Part shown: positions 1 through 12,189 of the stretch, piece after piece
Numbering within the stretch: the first letter of the stretch is position 1
How the letters are laid out: each line of letters starts with the position of its first letter
Notes under the pieces: model-generated
The model's database searches: none
Told to the model about the DNA's origin: nothing
Seen by the model: only the letters and a program-made list of their open reading frames with translations
Position numbers and translations under genes: made by a program
NCBI GenBank assembly: GCA_030685235.1
Contig: MU839114.1
Span: 1-64,000, forward strand
DNA: 64,000 nt
Source: Copromyces sp. CBS 386.78
Lineage: Eukaryota; Ascomycota; Sordariomycetes; Sordariales; Sordariaceae
Direction: 5' to 3'

Positions 1-430
1 CACAGTTAGCTGTAAAACGCACAGAAAAATAATGGATCATTTCATACCATTGACAGATGCCAGCGCTTTGTTTACTTGGTGATATCTCGTAATGCGCGCG
101 ATGGTGGTTTGATTAATTATAGGGAGGGTAGTGATGGTAATAGTGGAGGAAGCGATACGATGCGACGATGCCTGCAAATCGCGCTGTATAACGATGGATT
201 ACTGGACTGGTCAATGCAGTATGAAATCTGGGTGTAATGGGTTGAAATCTGGGGGCTTGGCGGGCGCGGTATGGTTTGCTGACGAAGCTGTGGGGTCTTA
301 GATGAATGCGAGCGATCTGATTGGTTCAAAAATTTTGGTGTGCATTAGCGTGCCTTGGCGCGCGGGAGTGGTGGAGCGGTGGTGGGGCGGCGGTGCAGTG
401 AGAGTTTTGCAGCGGTGCAGATAGCGTTTC
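1..430. other. Unique, balanced-composition flank with no gene identified
   Basis: Composition resembles the gene island rather than the AT-rich block that follows. The only sizeable open frame (117-329, minus) is serine/proline-rich with no recognisable family, so I do not call it. The change to AT-rich DNA occurs around 420-440. Confidence 0.5.
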
Positions 431-3400
431 TCTTTTTTAATAAGGATAGAATTACCGAATTGGATAGAATTTGAGGAGGATAATAAAAAGATTGTTATAT
501 TTACGGATAAAATAGTAGAAGATTTAGTGGAAATATTATTTAAAGAGAAGGAAAAATATAAAGCGTTACGAAAAATTTAAGGGATTATTAGAGAAGGAGA
601 CGTTAATTTTAGGGTTAATTCGAATTTAAAGAATATTATTTAATTATATTCAATATAAAGTAAAGGAAGAGATTTTAGGATTGGGATTAAAGAGGATTCG
701 GAAGAATTAAAAGTAATAGTTATTCTTTAGTAAATAAAGAGGAAAATTAAAAAGGCGTTAGTAAAGGAATTTAAAAAGGTTATAAGGAAATTTATAGGGA
801 AAGTAAAGTAAATATTAATAATTCTTTATATATAAATTAATATTATATATAAGAGGGTTGGTTAGAAAATTTATTTAATTAATAATATGGAATTTAATAG
901 GTTAAAGCCGGTAGGAAACCCTAATTAGAAAGTAAATAAGTAAGTTTAAATATAGGAGCGGATTGCTAATATTTTGGAGAATTTCGATATAGAGTAGGAC
1001 GATTATATTATTCTTTAATTTATAGAATTAATTAAAGAGTTAAAATTGACTAAAGAGCGTTTTTAAATTATAATTAAAATAGTTTAAAGTATTTTGAACA
1101 ATAGCGAAATTAAATTATTTATTTATATTTTTTATAATAAGGAATATATTTTTACTTAAGATTTTATAGAGTATAGAAAATTCAATCCCAATATAATTCC
1201 CCCTTAGTAAATCTATATTATCCTATATTTAGCTTAGTAGATTAAAGCTATTCTTATTTTTAAGGTTCTCTATAATTAAATTTGTAATTTATTTAAGGAA
1301 AAGATAAAGAAAAGAATTTTTGAAGAAAATTACGTTGCTTACTAAAATAATTAATTTTTTATTATTAAGAAGAATGGAAGTGTATATTTAATTAATAATA
1401 TTTAAAAGATTAATTGGGTTATTTTAAAAAATGTAAATTTACCCCCGGGTTACAAAGAATTTAGCGAAGGTTTTAGAAGTTGTAAAATGATTTTTTTGCT
1501 CGATCTCTTTTTTAATTATAATTAAATCCCTTTTAAAAAGATTAGTAAGGATATTACTACTTTTTTTATACTTTTTAGCTATTTTAGGATAACGATTTTA
1601 CTTTAAAGAAGTATTAATTTTATTACTTAATTTATAAAGGTAATAATTAGAATATTTTACAATTTAATTTTTAATATTTATTAACCCTATTTTAATAATA
1701 TTTATATTAAAAGCTTCCGGATAAATTATAATAGGGAGGAGATTAATGTAAAGGGAGTTAGGAAATACGTTTTAGAATATTTGATTAATATTAATAAAAT
1801 TTTATTTAATATAGAATTAGCCGGAAGAATTATTATAATTATTAAATCTAATTAGTATTAGAACGAGGCTATATTCGTAGGATATTTTTATAATCCCGAT
1901 AGGAGATCTTTAGATAAAAATAAAGTTATAAAAATTAATAAGTAGATTTATTGCAAATATTAATTAAATAGGAAAAGTAAGGAAATTGAATAGGTTAAAA
2001 CTTTTATTAGAATTATCGAATACTATAGGATTTGGATTAAGAATTTCGGTATTATTATAATCCCCTTTTATATATTAATAAAAAAAGGAGTCGAATAGAT
2101 TTAGATTAAGAATAAGTAATTCGTAATAGAGTACTTTTAATATTTTGTAATTACCGCTCCGATTTTAATAACTTTCGTTTACGACGACCCGAAGTACAAT
2201 ATAATTTATTTTATAGTTAACGTTTCGATTAAAGGATAGGGAGTAGTATTAAAATAAATTAGTTCCGATAATAAGAGATATCTTTATAGGTTCGAAAGCG
2301 GGATTTAATCGGAGGTTGAAAAACAATATAATATTATTAAAAGGGAGCTTCGAAGTTTTTTCTATATTTTTAAATATTTACGAAAATATTTATTCGGCGT
2401 TCGCTTTATTATTAAAATAGACGCTATAATCCTTATATATTAATTTAATAGTACTACTAATAATATCTTTGGTACTTTGCTAATAAAATGGATTACTTAA
2501 ATTAAGATTTTTAATTTCGAAGTTAAGTATATTCCTAGAAGTAAGAATATAGTTGTTAATAGTTTATTTTGTAAATTTTTAGGGCCTTCTAATTTCTACG
2601 AAAAAGAGTACAAGGTAAATATTAATAATTTTGTAAATACATAAATTTATTTTATTTTTATTATTTATACTGATACCTTAAAATTTATTTTTAAAAGAAA
2701 TTAGTTAGACCTTTTTTACGAGATTTCTATTTATTTAATAACATATAAAGTTCTTAGCCGTTTGAAGGGATCTACTTTTAAACGTTAATTCTATAATAAT
2801 ATTATAAAATACTTTATTTTTGAAGGAGTTTTCTAATTACAATTGATAAATCCTTTGCAATTTCTACGGAAGTTAATTAATAGCCCTACAGAGTGTAAGT
2901 AGATTATATTTCGCTATTACGATAAAATAGGTTATTAAGGAAAGGAAGGGATATATTATTATATTACCGAATATTATTATTAGAAAGGTATATATATTAA
3001 TATTAAAGAATTAATTCGTTCTTACCTAGCTTATTAAAAATATAATTTTAAAAGGTTCGAAAATAAATATTAATAGATATTTCCTAGTATTGAATTTATA
3101 GAAAAGTAGATTCTTAATATTTAATTTATACCCAGTATAAGTAGAAAGAGAATACCTTTATTAGAAATTAGAAATAAGTTTATTAATTATATAAAAATTA
3201 CTATTTTACTTAATATTAAGATAGAAAACGTTTAGAGATTTTTTAAATTAATTTGTTTCTACTAGGGATTTCTTATTTTTATTTTAGTAGACGGTAGTTT
3301 AGAATTTATAGGAGTATTTAAAGAAGTAATTAATTTATTAGGGATCCTAAGGTATATTATTACTCCCTATAATTTGAGGACGAATAAATTAAATAAATAA

Positions 3401-4400
3401 AGATATTTAATTATTACTACTTCCTTAATTAAAATAATCGATAGGAATAATATTAATTGGAAGATATATTTATTTTATATTTTTTTTACCAATTATATAA
3501 TAGTAAGAGGTAATTACGGATATATTCCCTTTTAGCTTGCTTATAATTATAACCTAATTACTTTTATTAAATTTAATTTGCCTTTTTAAAGAGTAGTAAA
3601 TTAGGAAAACGATAATAAATATATAATAAGAAAGGAATTAATTTCTACCATAGCCGCTATATATATAGATATTAAATATTACTTTACTTAAGTAATTAAG
3701 AAAGTTGTAGTAGTAAGAAAGAAGGTTATTAATTATTATAATAAGTATAATTAGCGAAGGATAAGACTTTTAAATAGTTAAATCGAAGAGGGAAATTTAA
3801 TATTAATTTACAATAATATTCGGCGTATTAATATGAATTTTAATAGGAAATTAATTTATTAATAGAGAGGTTTGTATTATATTTATTAAATTTCGGGTAA
3901 TATTTATTATATTAGGACCTTCGATAGCGTAGAAATTAATAAATTAGTTAATTCTTAAAGGATTAAAAAGTTTATTATAAAAGATAGTATAATATTAATA
4001 GTAGACGAGCCCGAGGCTTTATTAAATTAAATTAATTTCGAGGGAGGATAAGGAAATTTTAAGTAATCCGATAACAGAATAATATTAGAGGAAATAGGAT
4101 AGTAAAATTTAAGTACCGGTTTAAATAAAGAAAGGATAGTATTCGAATTATAATAGGTAATAAAATTTTATATTAAAGTATAAAAAGTAAAAGTAGTAAA
4201 ATAGAATTAACATTTAGAAATCCCCTTACCGAATATTAAATTATTAAGTAATTAGGAAAAAGTAAATTTAGAGGAAGAGGAGGAAGAATTTTAGTAGAGG
4301 AATAGATTTTAAATATAATATTAGACTTAACCCTATAAAATACTATAAATAATGAGGAAATCCGTATTCCGACTAAGATTTTCAATCCGATATTTTTCTA
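430..4400 (+). mobile_element. RIP-degraded Ty3/Gypsy-type retrotransposon remnant (pol)
   Basis: No intact ORF, but conceptual translation of the plus strand gives pol domains in the expected order, interrupted by stops. Reverse transcriptase covers about 1380-1760. Its catalytic segment at 1685-1714 reads PYFNNIYIKS, where the family has an FLDD-like motif; both Asp codons read as Asn, consistent with G-to-A RIP. Integrase covers about 2930-3600 and includes a readable GSLEFIGVFKEV and an ITPYNLRTN segment, the usual integrase core signatures. A short basic/GPYRI-like stretch near 3840-3960 is consistent with the pol C-terminus. I found no flanking LTRs, so the ends are approximate and the element may be truncated. 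Confidence 0.7.
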
Positions 4401-4500
4401 TTCTTTTTTCTTTTTTCTTTTTATTTTTTACTTTTTCCTTCCCCGATTTCCTCCCTATCTTTACACATTAAAAATATTTTTTTTTATTTCTTCCCTTTAT
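4401..4500. other. Pyrimidine-rich AT spacer
   Basis: T/C-rich low-complexity DNA between the Gypsy remnant and the first TIR element. No coding signal seen. Confidence 0.4.
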
Positions 4501-4508
4501 TATTTTAA

Positions 4509-5090
4509 GAGAAAGTCTATTCGCACGGTCACGATTGTCTATTTGAACGGTGATCCACTTTTTCCCTCACACATATCCCTAACCCTCGCGCGGCCACAGA
4601 TGTCACATGTATTCTTTCAAAAATTTCGCCCAGAAATCTGGGCATTACCATTCTTTCATGCGTGACATTAGACCGCAGTGCCCAGACCAGATACGCACCT
4701 GTCACGGCTGTCACGGCTGTCACGGCTGTTAGCGACTGTCACGGCTGCCACGGCTGTCAGCGACTGTTACGGCTGCCACGGCTGTTAGCGACTGTTACGG
4801 CTGTCACGGCTGTTAGCGACTATCACAGCTGTCACGGCTGTTAGCGATTGTTACGGCTGTTAGCGATTAGCTGTCAGTAATTGTCACGGCTGTCAGCGAC
4901 TGTAACGGCTGTCAACGATACGTGTGCTGTGCAGGGGGGTGTACTGGGCTATAATCTAGGAGCTTGGCAGTCGCGGTACGAGCGAGACTGGTGCTGGCGG
5001 GGAGGGGATAGTAGGGTTAGGGATAAGTGTGAGGGAAAAAGTGGATCACCGTTCAAATAGACAATTGTGACCGTGCGAATAGACTTTCTC
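4509..5090. mobile_element. Non-autonomous TIR element (MITE-like), copy 1, 582 bp
   Basis: The element is bounded by an exact 8-bp target-site duplication TATTTTAA (4501-4508 and 5091-5098). Its terminal inverted repeats are about 78 bp and match at roughly 76 of 78 positions. They start GAGAAAGTC and end inward with the telomere-like CCCTAACCCT. Each TIR has two 15-bp subterminal repeats (GTCTATTCGCACGGT and GTCTATTTGAACGGT), a layout typical of transposase binding sites. The core is a 9-bp minisatellite plus a short unique arm. No transposase is encoded. An 8-bp duplication with long TIRs fits hAT-, Mutator- or Merlin-type mobilisation; the GAGAAAG terminus is not the usual hAT CAG. It is much less AT-rich than its surroundings. 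Confidence 0.88.
4698..4915. repeat. 9-bp minisatellite inside TIR element copy 1
   Basis: Tandem CACGGCTGT units alternate with TAGCGACTGT-type variants, giving a higher-order unit of about 18-19 bp. It is the reverse complement of the array in the second copy, as expected from the copies' opposite orientation. Confidence 0.85.
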
Positions 5091-5098
5091 TATTTTAA

Positions 5099-7283
5099 TT
5101 TAAATTTATATTTTTTTATTTATTTATTTTGTTTTTTTCGTTTAAAAGTTCGAATAAAGGGAAATCCCTGCTAATTTTATAATATAAATAATTTCGATTT
5201 ATTTTTAGCCTTAATATGCTAAAGGCTTTTAAAGAATTATAAATTTGGGTAAGAGTAGGTTTGGAATATACGATTGAAAAATTAGTATATTATTTAGATA
5301 TAATTATTATTTTTAGTTTGAAGAGTAATTTGTTTTATAAGGTTATAGAAGGGAGGAGATTTATTTAGGCTACTTTTTTAAGGGAAGATTCTTCCTAAGG
5401 GAAACTTATTTTTTTATTAGCTATTTCTATTGCTTAGAAACCGCTTTTAAGGCTATTTTATCCGTACTACTAGTATTTTAGCTTAGTAAATACTTTTTTA
5501 TATTTTTTAATTAAATATAGTATAAAGTTCGCTATTTACAAAGGTAATTTAAATTATTTGAATTAAAAATTATTATTAAAGGTTATTTAAAGTTATTAGA
5601 AAGATTATTTAAATATTAAAAGATTTTACCTTTTTAGTTGAATAGTTTATTATTAATTACCTTATTAGGAGGTTTTGGACTAAGGGAAGAGAAATACCCA
5701 ATTTTTTATTGCTTTTCCTAAAGAAGACGATGCTTTTAAGTTATTTGGAATTATTATTAATTATTAAGATAGTGTAATAGAATATTGACGTTTAGTGAAG
5801 GAAACGATGCGATTTACCTTTTTGGCTTTTTATACTATTTGAAATTATTAGATCTAGGGCTGTTTAATTGAATATGAATAATTAGGGATTGACCTTTAAT
5901 TTTTACTTTTCCCGAAAAAAGAGATAATAAAATTATATAAGATTATTTTTAATTATTCTATTGCCGACGATTTATATACGTAGAATTAAGCGTTAGACTA
6001 ATAAAATATTAGTAAAATTATTTAAATGAATAATATTCTTTAGTGGTTAATTCGCTATAAATTATTTCCTAGTGCTTCGATAATTCCGGTTAAGTATTTA
6101 ATAGAGACTGTCCGAAGAAATTTCCACCACTTAGAATATAGTACCCGCGAAGGATAATAGTTTTATTTTTATTCTTTAAATATATTTGCGTTTTAATACC
6201 TTCTATTTTTATTATTTTTATTTTTATTTGTTTTTTTTGTTCTTTTTATTATTTTTATTATTAGAGTTTTTATTTTTGTGCGAGAGCGGTATTTTGGGTT
6301 TTAACCGCTTTCGAAGGGAAGATATACTATAAAATAAGGAGTATTATTATTACATAGAGATTTATATTAAAGGAAATATATTAAAGAATATATTATATAA
6401 TATTATTTTTTATTTATTAAATTATTATTACCTTTTTTTATCCCCTTCGAAAAATATTAATAGAATTACCCCGCTCCAAAATTTTTTTATAAGATTTCTT
6501 CTTCTTTAAAGACGATTAATAACCCCCTATTCTAAATTAAGTATTGTAAAAAGAACGAAAACGCTTCCGAATTAGTTAATTATCCTTATCCTCGCTAAGG
6601 ATAATTTCTTTTTTAATTAGTATAAGTAAATAAAGTAGTTTTACGCTCCCGAATTTATCATTGATTTTAGTACCTTTAATATTTAAACCCTTCCCTTTTA
6701 ACTTTAAAACTTCTACTTTATACTAAATATATTTAAATTATTATACAGGATTTTAAAGAATAGGATTAGAATAATAAAATTATTAAGAAGGAATCAAATT
6801 CTCGATCGATATTAGAGAATTTCCATTCCTATTTTTAAATAAGAGATTATATTTTCTATTATAAAAATCCCTATAATATTAATTAAAAGTTTTAAGGGTT
6901 TTAAAATTCTTAAAAAGTAGTATAATTAATAGCCTTTTTAATGTATTAATAATAATTAATATAGATCCCCCCTTTAATATTCTAATTTATAGAAATATAC
7001 CCGATAAAAGGAGTTTATATAAGCGGAGTTTTTTATTATTATTTATTAATATAAATTAATATAAAAGTCTTTTAAAAATAAGCGACGTAGTAAATATAAG
7101 TAATTCGGTTTTTAAAAGAACGATATAATTAATAAAGGAAGTAGAGATTAATACCCGATTTGGTTATTTATTTTTATTTAAACGCTTAAATTATTAATAT
7201 TAAAATACGTTCTTTCTTAAAGTTTAATAAAGAGTTGTAGTACCCTTAAGGCTAGCCCTCCTTCTTTTCGATAAAAATCGGGT
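5099..7283. other. AT-rich, RIP-like repeat DNA, unclassified
   Basis: Strongly AT-rich and CA/TG-poor, with dense stops in all frames. I could not identify a transposase, reverse transcriptase or gag signature on either strand. It is probably an older mobile element disrupted by the two TIR elements that flank it, but the class is unknown. Confidence 0.5.
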
Positions 7284-7291
7284 TATAAAAT

Positions 7292-8099
7292 AAGAAAGTC
7301 TAACCGTATGGTCACGAATGTCTATCCGTACGGTAATCCACTTTTTCCCTCACACATATCCCTAACCCTACCATCCCCTCCCCATCAACACTAGTCTCGC
7401 TCGTACCGCGACCGCCAAGCCCCCAAATTACAACCCATTACACATTCTAACCCCTACACAACACACGTACGCTAACAACTATAACAGCCGCTAACAACCG
7501 TAACAATCGCTAATAGCCGTAACAATCGCTAACAACCAATCGCTAATAGCTATAACAATCACTAACAGCTATAACAATCGCTGACAGCCGTAACAGCCGT
7601 AACAGCCGTAACAGCCGTAACAGCCGTAACAGCCGTAACAGCCGTAACAGCCGTAACAGCCATAATAGCTATAATAGTCGCTAACAACCGTAACAGCCGT
7701 AACAATCGCTAACAGCCGTAACAATTGCTAATAGCTATAACAGCCGTGACAGCCGTAACAGCCGTGACAGCCGTAATAGCCATAACAGCCGTAACAGCTA
7801 TAATAGTCGCTAACAGCCGTGACAACTGTAATAGTCGCTGACAGCCGTGAGAGCCGTAACAGTCGCTAATAGCCGTAACAATTGCTAACAGCCGTAACAG
7901 CCGTAATAGGTGCGTATCTAGTCTGGGCACTACGGTCTGATGTTACGCATGAAAGAATAGTAATGCCCAAATTTCTGGGTAAAATTTTCGAAAGAATACA
8001 TATAACATCTATGGCCGCGCGAGGGTTAGGGATATATGTAAGGGAAAAAATAGATCACCGTACGGATAGACATTCGTAACCGTACAGTTAGACTTTCTC
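7292..8099. mobile_element. Non-autonomous TIR element (MITE-like), copy 2, 808 bp, inverted relative to copy 1
   Basis: The element has an exact 8-bp target duplication TATAAAAT (7284-7291 and 8100-8107). The TIRs begin AAGAAAGTC and end GACTTTCTC; the leading A against G in copy 1 fits RIP. The telomere-like CCCTAACCCT (7367-7376) and AGGGTTAGGG motifs and the paired GTCTAnCCGTAnGGT subterminal repeats are conserved. Copy 2 is longer than copy 1 because its 9-bp array is expanded. Differences from copy 1 are largely C-to-T/G-to-A (CAC to TAC in the minisatellite), so copy 2 has suffered more RIP. Confidence 0.88.
7467..7910. repeat. Expanded 9-bp minisatellite inside TIR element copy 2
   Basis: Tandem CAGCCGTAA units with CGCTAACA-type variants. 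The run from about 7583 to 7660 has roughly eight uninterrupted identical units. Translated frames of this array give spurious Thr-Ala-Val or Leu-rich peptides. Confidence 0.88.
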
Positions 8100-8107
8100 T
8101 ATAAAAT

Positions 8108-11100
8108 TTCTTTTTACCGAAGATGCTTTCTGCCTCTTTTAAAATAATCCTTTAATATTTAATAAATATATCAAAATTTCTAATAAAATACGAAAAGAGA
8201 ATAATATTTTTAGGTAGCTTCTATTATAAATAGAGTAGGCTTATAGTTTTTAGTATATTGAAGGTATAAATTTTTATGTATTTTACGAAGGTAAAGTAGA
8301 TTGCAGCGTATAGAGTACTTTGAAGGCTATTTGTAGGGATAAACGGGTAATAGTTGAAATCGATATAAATTTTGGAAAGGTTTTACTATTTATTATTAGG
8401 ACGTTTATTCGTATAGTGAATTTAATTTATTATTTTTAAAGGAAATTAAGGAATAGAAATTGAATTTTTAAGTATAATTAAACGGTTATAGATATTTATT
8501 TATAGTTCTTTAATATTCTAGCGAAGCTATAAAATTATATTGAATGTAGAAAGAAGTAAGAAATTAGTACGAATTATAACCTAAATAAGGTTAATTATGG
8601 AAGGCGAAAAAGAAATTAAAAATAAGGATATTATACTAATGTAAAAAAGAGTTTAGGTAAAATAATAATAATAATATAAATTATAGAAAAAGCTAAGAAA
8701 GAGGTAGGAATCGAAGATCCTTTTATATTTAGTTAGCGCGCGCTAATTAGGAGGAGATTAAGAATTGGTTTAATTATATATTTAAGGATTTTAATAATTA
8801 ATTAAAGTAATAAGGGAAGAAAGGGTATTAAAATAGAAGGAGCGGTTTGTAGTTTATATTATTATTATGGCTAGAGAGGAGGTTTAAACCCCCGAATAAG
8901 GGAAGAAAAAGAGAAGGAATTCCCTTTACGAAGTATTATTTATAATTATTACTTAATAAAAGGGTATTATTAAATAAGTGGTTAGGTATAAAATTCCCCC
9001 GTTTTAATTACCTAATTTCCTTTTAATTATAAAAGGGACGATAAGGCGGAAAGAAAAAGTATTAGACGAAAGATTATTACTTTATATTTTCTTTAGAAAA
9101 GTTTAGTAATTTAGAATATAAGTAAATATTAATTTGAATTAATAAATAAGATTAAAGGTATTCTTTTATTAATTTTACGCTAGGAAGTATTTTAATAAAC
9201 GGTTCTAACCTTAGAACTTTACTTAAGTACCTTCCTTTTTTAAACCCCTTTAAGAAGATTTTTTCTTTATTCTCTTTATTTTATTTAGGGACGAGATATA
9301 GTACGTAATAATTGTTTAGAAAGGAAAACGTTTATATAGGAGATTATAATCCCCTTAAAGAAAGGAGGAGATTAAGTTTTAAAATTTATTAACTATTTAT
9401 AAAAGAACGGCCTTCTTTTATTAAATTTCTTCTTTTAGATCACTACTTTTAATAACTTATTTATATTAAATTTTTAAATACTTTTTCTATCCCTCCTAAT
9501 TTAATTATTAAAGATTTTTTTTCGTTAATAAACTTATTATAATACTTTCTTTACTTATTGTCTCTTTACTTATTATCCCTATCCTAAAGGGTCCTTTACT
9601 CCCGTATACTTTATATTTAGGTCTTTTTAAGAATATTTATTATATTATTTATAAAGCCTTTATATATTAGAATTGGGAGATTTAGAATTAATTAGCCTAA
9701 GAACCTAAATTCGGAGAAGTTTGCCCCCTTCGCGTAGAAAATTAGTGGTTTAAAGAATATTATTTAAATATTAATTAGAAATTCGTCCGTTTTTTAAAAA
9801 TAGTAAAATTAATACGAAAAGCTTTCCTATTTTTAATATTATTATATTACTATAGGATAAAGTATTTTACTAGTGTATAATTGGTAAAGATCTACCCAAG
9901 GCCCTTTATAATTATAGTATAAAGGAGGATACTTCTTTAATAAATTAGGAATTTACTATAGTAGGGCTCGTTAATTTATAATATATATATAATATAAAGA
10001 ATTAGATTGAGGGTATATTAATTATTACGGCCCTATTTTAATTCCTAAAGAATTTTAGAGATATAATTTATATCCCGTTAAAAGTATAATCGATTACTAT
10101 TAGAAATTAATTACCGACCTCCTCTATATAATTACGTTAGAGCTTCCGAAGGATAAAGTAGTAGTATATTTTTATTATTTATAAATTTTATTTTAGTTTA
10201 GTAATTTTCGATTAAGGAGAATTCGGATAGTATTATTACGATAATATTTATAATAGAGGCCGAGAGGAGATTATAAGGAGTGTTTACTTCCGGTATATAG
10301 TAAATAACTATATATATATAGATAAGATGGGAAATTGCCTATTAAAGATCCTAAAGTAGATATAATAAATTAACGAATCTTTTTTATTATAGCGCTATTA
10401 GTAGACTTACGGTTTTTAAGTATTTAAAGTTATTTATATTTTTTTTATTGAAATCAGTTATAAAGGAATAAAAATTAATTACTTTATACGCCTTAATAAA
10501 TATTTTCGTTTATAGGAGGAAGGTAATTATTAGAGGACATATAATTGGATTAAGGATAAAGAATAGGTTAAGAAAATAATAGTCCGATAATAGATAAGAA
10601 CTATTTATAATATTTTATAAATTAAATAATAGAAAGGAAGTCGTATAATATTAGATATAAAGTAGTAATTTTATTATTATATTTAAAATTATTATTATTT
10701 TAAATTTAAAAACGAACCGAAGTATTAAAATAAATTGAAATACTTTGATAATTATATAATAATAATTAATAGGACGATTCGCTTCAAAGAAATAAAGGAT
10801 TTAAAAGTTTTTTATAATTTCTTTAATTAGATTAAATTATAGTAGAGGCCCGTACGATAATAGTTAATTAAGAGAGGGCTAGTTTATAACTTATAGGAAA
10901 TCTTTACTTAAAGTTTATTAAATATATAAATTTTTTTACAATATTAAAGTATATTTCAACCCGTTTAGTTCCTAAGTACAATTAATCCCCCCGCTACTTT
11001 TTAAATAAAAAAGGATAGGGAAAATCGCAAGAAGGTATTAAACAAAAATATTTAATTTATTATAGTTGAAAAGATATTCGTTAATTATTTTGTATTCTTA

Positions 11101-11860
11101 ATAAAAATAAAGGCGGATAGAAATTTCTATGTAGTAGATTAGGTCGAAAAGGAAAAGTGTAAGTTAGAATATAAATATTCTCCTTCCTTTGATATTAAGT
11201 GGCGTTTAAATATTTTCGCGTCCGAATAATTTAGTTTTAAGGCTTTGAGAGCGATTATATATTAGTATTTGGGCGAAATCGAAATAATTTAAGTTTAGGA
11301 GTGTAAAATGGTAAAGACCCGAAAATATAAAGCGTAGTTAGAAGAGAAGAAAAGGTTGGCCGAATTGAAGTATAAGAAAGGAGATTAGTAGAAACGAAGG
11401 GAAGTTGGTATTAGATTTGCTATTTTTACAATAAGTTTATAGTATTTATCCTATTTTTCTTTTAGTAAATTTATAAGAAGGATTTATTATAAATTTAAAG
11501 GGAAGTTTAATTTAGGGAATTTTTTTACGTTTTTTCTTTAGCTAAGGACTACGGGGTTATTAAGGGAGTAGGGTAGTTTATCATAAGTAGGAATAAATTA
11601 ATTATTGAGTTAGGTATTATTAATTATAAATTTGAATTTTAAAAATAAAAGGAGAAGGAATTTCCTTCGAAATTTGGGAAAAAAAATAGGTAGTTTAGAC
11701 TAAATAATACTCCTTTTTAGAAGAATATATTCGAATTTTGATCCTAGATTCGTTTTTCCATATTAAATTTATTCTTCCTTTACTTCGTAATCCCCTTTTA
11801 AGAAGATTAACGTTTAAATTTACTCCTTCAACCTTTTTCGAAAATCCGTTAGAATATAAT
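8108..11860. other. AT-rich RIP-like repeat DNA, probably one or more degraded transposons
   Basis: Long AT-rich stretch with the same CA/TG depletion and stops in every frame. Some plus-strand segments (for example 10260-10600 and 11280-11420) translate into basic, gene-like peptides between stops, suggesting a former plus-strand coding element. I could not assign a family and saw no terminal repeats. Confidence 0.45.
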
Positions 11861-11869
11861 ACTTTAATA

Positions 11870-12180
11870 TTGGCTCTGATCTCTTCTAGGTGGTTGATGG
11901 TTGGTATATAAGGATTTTTTCGTTTTTATTTTATAGATAGGATTTATTTTACGGCAGATTTGCTCTCTTCTTTGAGGTGTTAATTCTTATGATCTTTACA
12001 TTAGTTGAGTTAGTTTTTTTGTGGTAGGGAGCTAGTCTCTCTTCCTGTGTAGTGTTTTCTATACCAGATTAATACTAGTGGGCCCCGGTTTGGATCTAGG
12101 TATAGTATAGCCTGCCCTATATCTAGACCGTACTCCTCCCTCCTCTCCTTCTTTCCTTCCTCGTATAACTATGTATATCC
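11870..12180. other. Less AT-rich island before the hAT element, possible LTR relic
   Basis: This segment keeps CA/TG dinucleotides and contains a TATA-like GTATATAAGG (about 11906-11915), then pyrimidine-rich DNA. It resembles a solo-LTR or promoter relic in size and content, but I found no partner copy and no target duplication. Confidence 0.25.
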
Positions 12181-12189
12181 AACCATACC

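Noticed and set aside
117..329. 70-codon minus-strand frame in the left flank
   Set aside because: Serine/proline-rich, no family resemblance, no supporting context.
4509..5090. Internal telomere remnant
   Set aside because: Only single CCCTAACCCT motifs occur, symmetrically in the TIRs of a mobile element; there is no tandem telomere array.
4698..7910. CRISPR array
   Set aside because: The repeats are contiguous 9-bp minisatellite units without unique spacers, inside a eukaryotic TIR element.
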